Shown: piece after piece, positions 1 through 11,308 of the stretch
Position numbering within the stretch: the first letter of the stretch is position 1
Layout of the letters: each line of letters begins with the position of its first letter
NCBI GenBank assembly: GCA_002633005.1
Contig: NMRA01000109.1
Span: 470,624 to 534,623 of the forward strand
DNA length: 64,000 nucleotides
DNA from: Phoronis australis
Taxonomy: Eukaryota; Phoronida; Phoronidae
Reading direction: 5' to 3'
Position numbers and translations under genes: made by a program
Notes under the pieces: generated by a model
The model's database searches: none
The model's input: the letters and a program-made list of their open reading frames with translations, nothing else
What the model was told of the DNA's origin: nothing

Positions 1-640
1 TAGCTGGTATAAGAAAACCCTGGTGAATAATGGTTACGTATCCATATTAGCCGATTCATGAGCAAAATTAATTATGAAGTCCCTGTACGTCGGACTGGTG
101 TAACCAAAAAAGGTATTTTACAAAAATGTATGTCCCATAATTACCTCCAGGACGAACACGTCATTAAGAAAATCATTAGGGATAATGTTAAAGTTTGAAA
201 GCGTGATGATAACCTTGATGTTATTATTAATTATAGGAATACGAAGTTCTCCAGATTTTCCTTGAAAAATAACATTTCTAAAGCTTAACTCCACGCCGTG
301 CTGTTTATGAGTTTGTATGCCCTATGAACGAATGCCTTTGTTCAAACGTCATGGTAGTGTTACATTGGTCAAATGGTTTGCATTTTGTCCCGTCGGTTAT
401 CTATGCATCTTCAAAATGGCGCTAACCAAGAACATTTTCAGCAATTTCACGAACGTAAAATTACCCGACAAGAAAATGTGGAAAACACGTCATTTCCGTA
501 CGTACACTGTAAAGCACGATACACTGCTATTGAGTATTGGAGTCCCTTTTGCTTGCATTTGAGAAGCCTGTTATGAATGAGCCGCAAACAAGGTCGCGGC
601 GCTTGTCTTTTAATCATGTCTCTTGGTCAGGTGTTTCACC
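1..640 (+). pseudogene. Penelope-like retroelement remnant (GIY-YIG end)
   Basis: Read across frameshifts, this stretch gives the C-terminal part of a Penelope-like element. A start like VYEFVCPMNEC (about 303-337) is the usual opening of the GIY-YIG endonuclease domain in these elements. It is followed by RRLSMHLQNG near 395 and by RKITRQENVENTS near 455-500, which matches the usual 'RL..HL..G...H......ITR......T' run. Upstream, 60-290 reads as the linker region with at least one stop. Several frame changes and stops show it is dead. The element continues beyond the left edge of the window. The family call rests on motif memory, not on a search. Confidence 0.5.
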
Positions 641-3600
641 AGTGTTCTGTTGAGTTTCAAACTTTGCTCCGAGGATACAAAGGGTCGGAATAAAGATTGT
701 TAAGAACGATAATGGTCGTGAATTTTCCAATTTTGCATATCGGAAAAGTTGCTCCCGAAGTACAGCCGATGAGTACATTAAACACGCTGCACATTCTACA
801 GTTCTATAACTCACGAGGCCAGTTTTGGTTGGCCACAGTGAAAACTGTAACTCTCTACCAGCAAGCACTGCATTAGCAAACTGTTTCCACGTCTCCGAGG
901 CTGCTCTCAAACCTTGTGACTTGAAAACTCGAAGCAGAGCAATATCGCACGAATGGTTGGCTAATTTAGGTGTGACATTTTAAGCACGCAAAGTAAACAA
1001 TGGCCAAAGAAGATAAAATACTGCTCCTGTATCTGCTGCATAGACGACAAGCTGGGCTTTGAGGTGTTTGGGTGCATCCTATCAACAAAGGCAATGAACG
1101 TCGTCCAAAAGGCCGAGCATTGGAATTCTTGTAAGGCATGCCATCCGTCGAGACGTGATTTGTCACACAAAAGACACATGTCTTACCAAACGAATAAGCA
1201 CGCCGTCCCTGTTCAAATGGAGTCCATAAAATTTTCATGGTTAAGTCAAAATTAGTTTGATGCTTGTGATTGGTCATGGGTATTAAGGTGCCTTGAAAAT
1301 TGCCAACATCTTGTGTGGTACACATTAGCATTTCCGTGAAGACACGGTTCAAATAAGAAATACGTGCTCTAAGTCAGAAAACTAAAATGGAAAACTGGTT
1401 GTGTAACGTGATGGCCCAATCTTCCAGAAATGTGACTTAATTCAGGATGCAAATTGTGTATTTCGTTCCCAAATTACGACCAAAAATAAAAATGACGAAA
1501 TTATTTTAACGAACTTGCCTTCAACTTTGCCTCCACCATATTAGCACTAGTGTTTATGCTTTCAATGAACTCAAGTAGATGCGACGAAGTCAATTGAGCG
1601 AACCCGTGGACATTGCTTGTCACACAGGTAAGCGGACAAATTTTGATCACATATTCTTCTTCGGTTAGTAGCAGGTTCAGGGCTTCTTGTGTCCCAAGTG
1701 AACTTCCATGGACTCCGTGATTACCAAATCGTTCATCCCGACGAGTCTAGTCTTTCAAACCATGGTTGGTTTAGTAATAAATGCCACGTGACGGTTTTGT
1801 TAATCTCGTATGTTTGCAATTTGTCGTTTTAAGCAGATTCCCGTTACTGTCACCTGCGACAGACAGGTTCGAACGGTAAATTCGCAGTTTACATCTTCCC
1901 CCACTGCGGATTATTTAACATCCATGAATAATTTGAGGTGGCGCATGCAGGCACCATTTTCTTTGTAGCCTAACTTGCACGACTCCTATGCGTATTGGGG
2001 TGATTATAGACAATGAACCCATACGGGCTCGAAGGAGCGGATAGCGGCATAAGTAATTTTTGTCAATTCTTGTGATTTGCGTAGATGGTCAACAAACTCA
2101 TGTGCTGGAGTTTCAATATTAATCGTAGCAACTTGTTCAATGTTAAGTACTTGCAATCATAGATAATACTGAAGGGTTCTACTAGTAAGCTCTTACATCA
2201 TTCACAAACAGTCACTATAGGTTCTGGTTCATCCTTGGGGTAAGGGTTCAAACGCACTTAGTTTGAGGAATCTTTATTTCACAATCAAAGAGTTCAAAGG
2301 TCAACAGAGTCAGACCCTAAACTGAGTACAGCCTCAATGTAAAATGAAAAGAGACACATAAATGCTTTCAGGATAAGGTAACAAAATACAAATAACAGAG
2401 AAGTTCAAATAGACTACAAAGTTTAAGACAGCGAAAGAATTCGTACAGACATACATTTACGCCTACCACGAACACATACCGTGCTCATGGCCTACGTGAC
2501 CAAGTCAAACCATAAAAGTAGGTCAAACATGTGGGCCACAAAGTCCAAACATAATTCTGCACAAAATTACCACAAAATGATTCTAAAGCAAGTAACACCA
2601 TAACCGTGGACGTAAGGCTCGCATGAACGAGGCAACTAAGTGAATAACTGAATACATACCACTATTTCGGCTTCTAGCGACATTCAAAGAAACCGACGTC
2701 TTGTCAGCCGAAAGTTCCAAAACTCAATAAAACAACCACCCTAGCGGCAGACAGGATCATAACCAAAGCTAGCACCATCTAAAATCTGTACTACAATAAC
2801 GGGGAACCGTACACTTGGTACTTAATAGTTAGGTCGATACATGCTGTAAGGGTTACTGCAGCAGTAGTTTCACTCGCGAGACATTACACGACTTAGTATA
2901 ATAGATAAGATGGGCCAGCTGCCATTGGTCATCCTGGAGGCTTCATATTTTGTATCTAGAAAGGATTCTGGTCCGTAGGATTATAGAAATTTCGAGTTAG
3001 ACACACTCCTACCTTTCACTTGCAGTATTTCATTTTTGGTCAATGCAGTACTTATTTTAGGCGCGAGGCGGGCGTATGTTGCCAACGTCAAATTAGTAAA
3101 GCTTGCTCAAAATATTGATGATGTGCACATTGCCAACGAATTCTCATGGTTTGCCTACCTCACAATCGCTGTCGACAGTGAGGTGAAATCGATATATACT
3201 AGTAGATATATTTCAGGACAATCCGTCCAAACGCATTGTGGCTTGCAAACCGAAATATTGACGAGATCTAGCCAGTATGCAAGCCTTGCCAGTAGACAAA
3301 ACAGCAACCACCTAGCGTTGAATGTTATTGTCAGATTTGATGGTAACGTAAAATCCAGTTGAGTTCGGGTTTTCAACGAAAAGAATCACCCAAAATTTGA
3401 TTTTTCTTGTATTGGTACGACTAGATCGGCGCAGTAGGATGCCTTGAGTCACCAAGTACCTGAAATGGTGCGATTCTGTTCATAGTGAATTGCGACTGAT
3501 AGTTACATAGAGATAACTTAACCCCACATTTCAGATTTGCTTTCTGTGACCATCCGTACGGATGACACGCTCTTATATTTTGATGGTTTGTGAAAAAAAT
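641..3600. other. Non-coding stretch, no recognisable gene
   Basis: I see no convincing exon here. Short open frames on the - strand at 614-910 and 966-1352 have no family pattern I recognise and may be old transposon sequence. A stop-free segment at 3061-3342, with AG before it and GT after it, is discussed under rejected items. Confidence 0.4.
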
Positions 3601-3623
3601 ATATAAATGCAAATTCCATTGAA

Positions 3624-4497
3624 GACATATAGATTATTACATGGCGAAGTCGTTATCCCCCGTTATCTAGAGCCCGAGTGGATTTTGGAGAATTGTCGCC
3701 CGAGGGGCGTTAGCCCTGAGGATTATAATTCTCCAAAATCCACGAGGGCTCTAGATAAGGGGGATAACGGCTGAGAACATGTAATAATCTATTTATACCA
3801 CATACTAAACGAGAAACATTGCAATGAATCGATTTACCTTTTCTGACTGTCCACGGTTTTGTAACTACTTTCTATGTCAGAGGCCCGGGGTCGGAGGTCG
3901 TGACCTTTTAAGAAAAGCCCGGCTATTTTTGTCAAATAAGGTTTTTACTCAAAACCAATTGAAAACTCAAACATTATAGAAATAAATTGAATTTATAAAT
4001 TAAGGTTTACCAACTATTATAGCTTAAAACACGTTTTTTTCACGCTAAGCTTCGACCGGAAAATTATCGTCTGCTAAAATAGGTTACCACTGGTAACTGA
4101 ATATAATTCTCGAGTCAAAGATCCTGACGACACGATACCCGCATTCAAACTAGAGATCAGTCATTTACAAGTAAGAGGACATGAGAGAAAAATTTCACCG
4201 AATTCAGATATCATTTTTATGGAAATTATGTGTCTCATTTTTCGTAGCGTATAAGTACAGTACAATGCGGTTTGTTGAACATGGGATTATAGCACGTGCT
4301 CATTTAAGTATTCTATTTTCACTCTTGATGACGTCAGTCGCTGCGTGGTGTAGTGGTAAAGTCGGCGACCAGCAATTTCAGGGTCCCGGTTAGACCCCGT
4401 CCTCGGTTTCCCGCCAAATCGTTATCTCACTAGTGAGATAACATAATGGGTAATTACACGGTTGTATTTGCCATTTGACGCTAATATTGTGGTATAA
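3624..4497 (+). repeat. Dispersed repeat copy A with tRNA-like segment
   Basis: This copy is clearly homologous to 8477-9127, in the same orientation. Both share CTACTTTCTATGTCAGAG, the GGGGTCGGAGGTC run, the CAAAACCAATTG run, and the block ending near GCCATTYGA and AATATTGTG. Near its right end (about 4339-4412) is a tRNA-like stretch: TGGTGTAGTGGTAAAG resembles a pol III A box, and CCGGTTAGACCCCG resembles a B box with a changed base. This suggests a tRNA-derived origin, although 600 bp of unrelated sequence in front is unusual for a SINE. Copy A carries a nested foldback element at 3629-3792. Confidence 0.6.
3629..3792. mobile_element. 164-bp foldback (palindromic) miniature element
   Basis: Two arms of about 70 bp read as near-perfect reverse complements. 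The left arm starts ATAGATTATTACATG and contains TTATCCCCCGTTATCTAGAG. The right arm contains CTCTAGATAAGGGGGATAA and ends CATGTAATAATCTAT. A loop of about 25 bp separates them. The related copy B (8477 onward) reads ACATATAGATTATTTATACC without this insert, so it looks like an empty or excised site. A single arm is also found at 26641-26716. There is no coding capacity, which fits a non-autonomous DNA element. Confidence 0.75.
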
Positions 4498-5631
4498 ACG
4501 ACTTTATTCTGTTTTTACGAGTTTAACGTCGGTTCTTTCAAACTCTCTAAATATAGATCTTGTATTGACATCGCAACAGTGAAATAAAAACTTTATAGAC
4601 ATCAGTTGGTAACAGTTTACAAAACGATATTTTGAGACTCATATCTCATCTTCAGGCTAGTATTTACTACTAGTTCACAGTGAAACACACATCATAAATG
4701 ACAATGCAATACACTACATAACACGTGAAATTGGCATGCGCAACTATAATGATATAAACCCAAACACATACAACCACGCACACGCACACGCACGCACACA
4801 CACACACACACACGCGCACACACACACACACATATATGCACGCTTTGCTATGCATCATATTGCATAGATCACCTAAATAAAGATAAAGTCCTCCGTGTTC
4901 CATTTAGTTGCTCAATCAAATTAGGTTTTTCAAACATCATTAGAAGCGACTCTAATGTTTGTAACTTGTGTACATCATTCTCCATGTAGCGAATGACTGT
5001 GTTGTCAACAATCTCCTGACGAGTTGTCTTCTCTCAAATGCACTGTTGTTAAAACATGCCAATAAAATAACTTCTTAGAAGTTAATTCTGTTGGATTTTT
5101 TGGTTTAAAACAGATAGACCTGAGGATATGGGGTTTTGAAATTGGTGACACATTTGATTTAGAAGTAGGGTGTTGTTGAAATTCGCTTCGTGTTGTTATT
5201 TACAGTTTACTCTTTTTTAGAATTCAGACGTGGTTAAGAAACGGTTCAACTTACTCTAACCATAATGGCGATGAAACTTGGTTTTAAAACTTGGTCTACC
5301 ATATTCCAAAGATTACTTTAGCCGTGGTTTAAACCAAGGTCAAAAGCACAGTTGAAAAGTGAACCATGACTGAAAATGACTTTAACCATTGTCGACTACG
5401 GTCAACTATACTTAATCATGCATTTCGCAGGGGGAACCAAAAGCGATGAATTCTAACCTGAATTTAGTCTTGTAGCATTTGGAATTCAAAGTGTGTAGCT
5501 ATGGTTCTAGCTGTTGTTAAGAGATCAATTTGATGGAAGAAACTATTTTTTGTAAAAGTAAAGTAACATGAAACGTCGGGCCCTTTACGAAATTTGCATT
5601 CGCGGTTATGACCTGACCATCGATTTCGTAG
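4498..5631. other. Non-coding, probable intron, with CA microsatellite
   Basis: No exon is seen. A CA/CG-rich dinucleotide tract lies at about 4762-4833. The rest is AT-rich unique-looking sequence leading up to the SEA exon. Confidence 0.5.
4762..4833. repeat. (CA)n microsatellite
   Basis: Imperfect ACACAC/ACGCAC dinucleotide run of about 70 bp. It produces false cysteine/valine-rich open frames on the - strand. Confidence 0.9.
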
Positions 5632-5652
5632 TAATGACGAATTTGCATACAG

Positions 5653-5872
5653 GAAATTTATTAAAGTTCGATCGTAAACACCATGTTGCTCTTGATTTAG
5701 TCGAGCCTATCAAAACTACACTCGCGGTAACAGACATGGAATGGGATGATGATATGCTCAACCCTATGTCGGATGTGTACGAGGAGACAGCAAAAAAAGT
5801 GGAAGACAACGTTGCTAAAACCATGGAATCGGCAGACGTCGATTCGTATGAGGTTACAGTCACCAAACTAAG
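5653..5872 (+). CDS. SEA-domain membrane protein, exon A (first half of SEA domain)
   Basis: The frame codes for a stretch including LAVTDMEWDDDMLNPMSDVY and then EETAKKVEDN, ending SYEVTVTKL. This is the pattern of the first half of a SEA domain: an L.V....W...L.NP.S..Y strand-loop, an amphipathic helix, then the Y..V.V..L strand. The exon ends with AG before GTACAGT, so two bases of the last codon are carried over. They join the first base of the exon at 6634 to give a serine. The 5' edge is uncertain: ATACAG ending at 5652 or TTCGTAG ending at 5631 could be the acceptor, and both give phase 1. An ATG at 5568 opens the frame, but an in-frame stop lies just before it and the family expects upstream exons (signal peptide, ectodomain), so I do not take it as the start. 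SEA domains are extracellular, usually membrane-proximal modules. Confidence 0.62.
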
Positions 5873-6633
5873 GTACAGTGATGGAATTGTTTGTTGAAGA
5901 GAAATGGTAACTTCATGAAAACTAATTGTTTCATGCAGAATTGTTTAAAGTTGTGTGTCTTAAGTTACAACAAGCAACATGTCAAATAAATATCAAACCT
6001 CTGCCGAATTTGTTAGTCAGTAAACTTCCAATAGCTGGTGCTAGTAAACGGACGATGTTTTCTAACTGTGATTATTGAATGCGTCTGGGGAACTGTTCAC
6101 TTGCTTTAATGAGCGATGTAGAAAAAAATTGTGTGTGCCTATGATCTTTGATGACCTACACTTATCGAACATCCGGTCTAATGAAGCAAGCAACCAAATT
6201 CTACTAAGACATTTACGCTAATTAGCAGAGAATGATACTTGCAAATAATTGTTAGCGGTGTAAAACTGTCCTTACATCATGATCAAACAGGCGATAGTGA
6301 AAACTTACGCATATCTGCCTTGCTTTAACTTTTAGCTCTGAGATCTTGTCATTGCACATTTGTAATAAGAGTTATACATTTTTTTCAAGCAGAAACCTTC
6401 TAGGTTAAGGCTTTCCTATCCCGAACCAATGAAAACTCTATTTTTACATAAAGCATGGCCATGAAGTATTTGGTCAGACGGACTTGGAGGAACAAGTTAT
6501 AATACGAGACGAAGAATTACTATAAGGATACTGAAATAAACATTTTCCGATTGCTGGTGCGAGAGAAATACAAAACAGACATGTCCAAATACTTTCACTA
6601 GAACTTGCTGAGAGGCGTTTATATTTGTTTCAG
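5873..6633 (+). other. Intron inside the SEA domain
   Basis: The intron begins GTACAGTG and ends TTTATATTTGTTTCAG, with a good pyrimidine-rich acceptor. It lies in phase 2 and splits the domain directly before PGSVVA. No other feature was seen in it. Confidence 0.6.
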
Positions 6634-6803
6634 TCCTGGATCAGTGGTGGCGGATACCGATATTCGTGCTTGGCCAAGGCAAGGTCAGACCACAGAGGAC
6701 GCCTCCGATGTTGCCGCTGACTTAATAACTAGAGCGATATCCACGGAACAGATTGGATCTTTGCAAGTGTCCAGAGTTGCATCACGGGTGCAAAAACCTA
6801 AAG
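6634..6803 (+). CDS. SEA-domain membrane protein, exon B (cleavage-site half)
   Basis: After the phase-2 junction the frame reads S-PGSVVADTDIRAWPRQG and continues to SLQVSRVASRVQKPK. The GSVVA segment sits where many SEA domains have the GSVVV autoproteolysis site, with cleavage between G and S; here the fifth residue is alanine. The acceptor is TTTGTTTCAG at 6633 and the donor is AAAG before GTAACC, leaving one base (phase 1). The exon is 170 bp. Continuity of sense across exons A and B is the strongest evidence that this is a real gene. The protein is probably a type I membrane protein, judging from the terminal exon at 20901. I cannot name an orthologue. Confidence 0.72.
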
Positions 6804-8476
6804 GTAACCATTCAGCTCATAATTATTAACGTAAAATGGTAGCGAAGTGAATAATTCCAAGACTGCTCAAGTTGCCAGCTATCCAGCTATCAAATTGTAG
6901 TTTGAAATGAACACAGTTTGTTCATCGACTAAGTAACACCTATTCGAAGTTAGGCAACTACCGCAACTGATTTAGGTATTCTATTATTAGAGCCTATGCG
7001 AGAGTTTGACGTGAGAATTTCCGGCTGCCTGCTCGACGGACTTTTGGTCGACAGTTGTAGTAATGTTACGAAATCAAGCCTAATTTCATTGCTTTATTTT
7101 CATTTTGTTACTATTATTCATGCAACTCTCCACAATAAAACTTGAGAAATTTTACCTCACAACGTACGACACCGAATTCGGGAATACCGGTAATGTTATC
7201 ATTGCGAAGGAAGCTGTGTTTGGCCATTTGCCACATAGGCAAACGACGATTTGATTTCGAAGGACTAAACCTTCACCCCAGTATCGCCTCCGCCTCCACC
7301 CACTATTGTCCCGTGTCCGACACCAAGTTTAGTTGTGTTCATCTCCATTCGGCTCTCCTTGGAACCCGCCCTTCCCCCAAGGAGGCCAGTTATTCCCAAC
7401 ATTGGTCGCTGTGGCAGGTGTGAAAGAAGCTCAACATTATTGGGGAGGTTGGCACCAACTAAGATTCCTTCCTGTCACCACAAGCTACGTCAGTGGTCGC
7501 CACTAATTTAGCAACCAACCGTGGGACGTGAGCTCTCTGCAGTTTTCCGGGTAAACGTCGCGGAGGCAATTTCCAAAATCTAGGCATCACCACTTAAAAA
7601 TTATATCGCGAGAAAGAACTCTTTTAGACCTACTCACATGTACATTACGCGGTTAAACGTTTAGGTCATGATTGTGACCTATAGCGAGAAATATTTTAGG
7701 GATTTCACTTTGTTAGAATTCCACCAAGAAACACTCACAAAATCGTTGTTGTTGTGCTCAAAGTGAGTTAACATGCCCCTCCAAATTGTTGCGAAATACG
7801 GGAAGATATGAAAAAAGCCACCATGACCTCGTTGGGAGTAGCTAGAACGTAATGTGGGAAACTTTGTTACGGTTTCGTTTATTTCCGAGAGCAAGATTGA
7901 GAACTTAGATCGCCAATTACTTCAGTAGTTCCAGTTTGGGGAAGATTTGCTATGTTTGGGTAAATTCGAGAAGAGAGGAATTTTGGAAGAATGCGGGTCT
8001 GGGTTCACTGAGGCGCTGCATAATCCCATGTTGAAGCTGCGTAGATAATTTTCAAATAACATTGTTGTTTAGTTCCTGAGAAACCTAGCATACGGTAGAC
8101 AGGGGCATGGAAAAACAGTAGATTCAAAATGAGGACCGGTGTTTCATTGACAGTGCAGTCCTGATTTACACAGAGCGCCAAGAGAAAACCGGCACTGCTC
8201 TTAGTTTTTTTTCTATTGCTCTTTTTGGTACTAACGTGTAGCACTTGATTGGGATTATCCATGAGGTCTTGATAGTAACGGTGAAATTTGTTTACAATAG
8301 TATGGTAGGTGTTAACATGACGGTGGTTAACATTATACAATCTAGTAGGTGTTTGTAGAATGTATGTGCGGGTCCCGGCTCGGGTTAGTAACAGTTACAA
8401 GAGATTAACAGTTGAGTTGCAGTGAAGAGAATCAGTTGTTACAGCAATAGCCAATATAGAGAGCCAGCTATACATC
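6804..8476. other. Intron sequence, nothing recognised
   Basis: This lies between SEA exon B and repeat copy B. Short open frames at 7142-7423 and 8005-8340 show no domain pattern or splice-site support. Confidence 0.4.
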
Positions 8477-9127
8477 TACATATAGATTATTTATACCACA
8501 TACTGAACGAGAAAAATTGCAATCGGTCTTCCTTTCTCGACTCGTCTCTGCTTTGTATCTACTTTCTATGTCAGAGGTCCGGGGTCGGAGGTCATGACCA
8601 GCTAAGCTATTTTTGTCAAATAATGCTTTTACTCAAAACCAATTGGAAATTTAAACAAAATACAAATAAAGTGAAATTATAAATTAAGGTTTAGCAACTA
8701 TTATAGCTTACTACACATTTTATCACGATCAGCTTCGGTCGGGAAAATATCGTCTTCTAAAGTTGGTTACAGATGGTAACAGAATATAATGTCAAAGGAT
8801 CGCGACGACACAATATCTGCATTCAAAATGGAGATAGGTGATTTACAAGTGAGAGAACATGAGAGAAAAATTTCACTGAATTAAAATATCGTTCTCGTGG
8901 AAATTATGAGTCTTATTTTTTATAGCGTATAAATGTCGGTACAATTCCGTTTGTTGAACAAGCCATTGTTGCGCGTGCTTATGTAAGTATTCTATTTTCA
9001 CGTTCGATGACGTAAGCCGCTGAGTGGTGCAGTGGTAAAGTTGACAACCCGAAACTCTAGTGAGGTAACTAAATGGGTTATTACACTGTTGAATTGGCCA
9101 TTCGAGGCCAATATTGTGATATAAAGC
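8477..9127 (+). repeat. Dispersed repeat copy B
   Basis: This is the second copy of the repeat at 3624-4497, in direct orientation. It lacks the 164-bp foldback insert: ACATATAGATTATTTATACC is continuous at 8475-8495. It also lacks about 45 bp of the tRNA-like segment, keeping only TGAGTGGTGCAGTGGTAAAG near 9022. About 4.8 kb separates the copies. Confidence 0.65.
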
Positions 9128-9502
9128 AGGTGATTGAATCAAAAAGTGTATCAGTTGCTGTAGGTGTCTCACAAGTCAATGCTTTGCAGCACTGGCACTC
9201 ACAGAAATTACACCGGTGCGCGTACTGTAGAGATTAATACATGCAATTAAACCGTTCTTCATTCTATAGTTCCATCGAAACCTATTAGCACCGGTAGGTA
9301 ACAAGCTGCGCCCATCTATCCATTGGGGAAAGACGTGACACAAACACTGGAACCTCGGTGCATTAACCCACAATGCTGCAATAGCCCTCAAGTACTTTCG
9401 TAACCTGCCACTTTCGCACCATTGTAGTTCCGCATGTTCTTGGTTGTCTTCGTGTTCTTTTCAAGTTTTTTCTCTGTTGCATAATTGCATTTGTCCTTTC
9501 AT

Positions 9503-9826
9503 TGTTCATGAAGTATCATGACTAGGCTATACGTGAGGGGAAATTTGTTTAAACTTGACAAATACCTGTTGATACGTGATGTTAAGTTCGTCGACAAACG
9601 AGTAGATAAAGCGAGCTTTAGGGTTAATTTTGGACCGAATAAAATCCCCTTTCATGAAGAATCATGACTAGGATGTACGTGGTTGGAACTCCGACAGGAG
9701 AAATTTGTTTAAACTTGACAAATACCCGTTGGTACGTAATGTTATGTTCGTCGACAAACGAGTAGATAATTAAAGCGAATTGTAGCGTAAATTTGAACCG
9801 AATAAAATCCCCTTTCCTGAAGATAC
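9503..9826. repeat. Tandem duplication, ~150-bp unit
   Basis: Two adjacent diverged units share AAATTTGTTTAAACTTGACA, GTCGACAAACGAGTAGATAA and CCGAATAAAATCCCCTTTC. The second unit has small insertions. The function is not known. Confidence 0.75.
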
Positions 9827-10101
9827 CTTTTAATGTCGGTACTTTGAAATCGTTGAAAACCGTGTTTTTCCACGGCCGTGCATCTCGACGGGCATGACCT
9901 GTGAAAATTTGCCCGGCCTTCTAAAACCAAGTAATTGAAAACAGCGCGCTCCTTTAACTCCGGAAGAGTGCTATGAATGCGTCCGAGGCCTTTCACATCT
10001 TAAATTATTAATGGGTGTTGCGTCTATGATTGTCATGCGACTGTTGTGAAAATGAAGTCATTAGAGTCTATGCCTGAAGAATCACTATTTCTCTATTTCA
10101 G

Positions 10102-10125
10102 GTACAATGAAATCAAGCGTAACAT
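10102..10125 (+). CDS. Candidate 24-nt microexon of the SEA membrane-protein gene
   Basis: A strong acceptor (TTTCTCTATTTCAG, ending 10101) is followed after only 24 bases by a strong donor (GTAAGTTG, from 10126). The 24 bases are a multiple of three. With the phase-1 carry-over from exon B and the phase-1 start of the exon at 20901, they read G-TMKSSVT-S without a stop. Including it gives KPK-GTMKSSVTS-FVFIG; skipping it gives KPK-A-FVFIG. Both are open, so it could be alternatively spliced juxtamembrane sequence. No transcript evidence is available here. Confidence 0.42.
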
Positions 10126-10530
10126 GTAAGTTGAACATTTTTAGGTATGAAATTTCTTCTAAGTCCCCCATTAAACACCTCGAGGTGGTTGTTTTGTACA
10201 ATGAACGAACGGCTTAAAGTAAGTCAGGTTTTTCCATCGGCAGTTCAGAGCATGATGATTACAGAGTGAAGCCACGCTAGGTCTTCGTCAACTTGGAATG
10301 TAATAGGCGTGTTATAAGAATCACTAAATCTATTACTGGACTTACGGTACGTGGAGATGGCTACGTTGCGTCCTCCTCTCGAGGACTTCATCAGGCCACT
10401 GAGTTGTCACGTGACTTGTTATGTGATCTGTCGCACAGTTTCCGCGGGATTCTCTTCAGCGCCCTATCCCATGTCCTAGGTAAGTGAAACGGCAGCCCCC
10501 CTCCCCCCCCCTGTCTATTGAGACTAGGAT

Positions 10531-11165
10531 TCACAATTCTTTCGTAGATAGCTTCTTTGACCCCTCTCCGAAACCAATTTTCTTCTCTATCCAGATCTTC
10601 ACATCTTCCATGGCGAAAGAGTGGTCTGTGGAAGCCATGTGACTAAAAACTGCAGAATCATAGCAGTCCCCACAACTGGACCTCCGATGCTGGTTGAAAC
10701 GACTTTTCAGGGCTTGTTTCGCTTCCCCAATGTATGCTGCTCCACACCCTGGTTCCGAGCATGAAATGCCATACACCACATTTGATGTTTTCTCTTTGCT
10801 GGTTTTGTCTTTCACATCTCACAATTGACTCCTTATGCTGCTAACAGGTTTGAATACAACAGCATAGTCGTGTCCCCTCACGTGTGATTTGATCTGGTCA
10901 GCGATCCCTGGAACAAAAGGCAATCATCCTGATGTTTCCCCTATTGTCACCTTGCGTGTTCTGAGGCCTGACTCTGTCATGGTTTGCTTTGTGGAATGAC
11001 CACTTCGGGTAGCCGCATCTTTTCAGCACTGTTCTGTTGTGTTCTGTTTCAAAATCAATGTCCTCCTCTGTGTTGGGGATGGTTCTCGCTCGATAGTCCA
11101 ACGTTCTAATCACGCCTAGTTTGTGAATCAACGGGTGATTGGAGTCAAACGGAAGATAGACCAAG
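10531..11165 (-). pseudogene. Penelope-like retroelement C-terminal fragment (RT end plus GIY-YIG)
   Basis: On the - strand, 11164-10898 reads VYLPFDSNHPLIHKLGVIRT, followed by LKRCGYPKWSF. This is the connector after the reverse transcriptase of Penelope-like elements ('HP..HK.GVIRTL', 'CGYP.W'). After a frameshift, 10815-10531 reads NVVYGISC..PGCGAAYIGEAKQALKSR, the GIY-YIG endonuclease with its Y-YIG core and arginine. The ORF ends with a stop near 10531. The reverse transcriptase core is missing, so this is a 5'-truncated copy. The call is firm on family motifs, although no search was possible. Confidence 0.8.
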
Positions 11166-11293
11166 GTTTATAGGAAGCCCACTCACACGGACTACTATCT
11201 TCCGTTGCATGGGGAACGGTAGATAGGCGTATCCATTGTTAATTTCGTTTTTCTTGTGATAAAAGCATTCAGGTACCAGTCAGATGTAGCGCC

Positions 11294-11308
11294 NCCCCCC
11301 CCCCCCCC
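11294..11308. repeat. Poly-C run with an ambiguous base
   Basis: One N sits at 11294 directly before a run of about 14 C. This looks like a homopolymer assembly ambiguity. Confidence 0.85.

Noticed and set aside
3061-3342. A 282-bp stop-free segment with AG before and GT after, phase 1 at both ends, as an upstream exon of the SEA gene
   Set aside because: Phase and length fit, but the amino-acid sequence shows no domain I recognise, the open frame has no ATG start, and a similar open frame exists on the other strand. Not strong enough to annotate.
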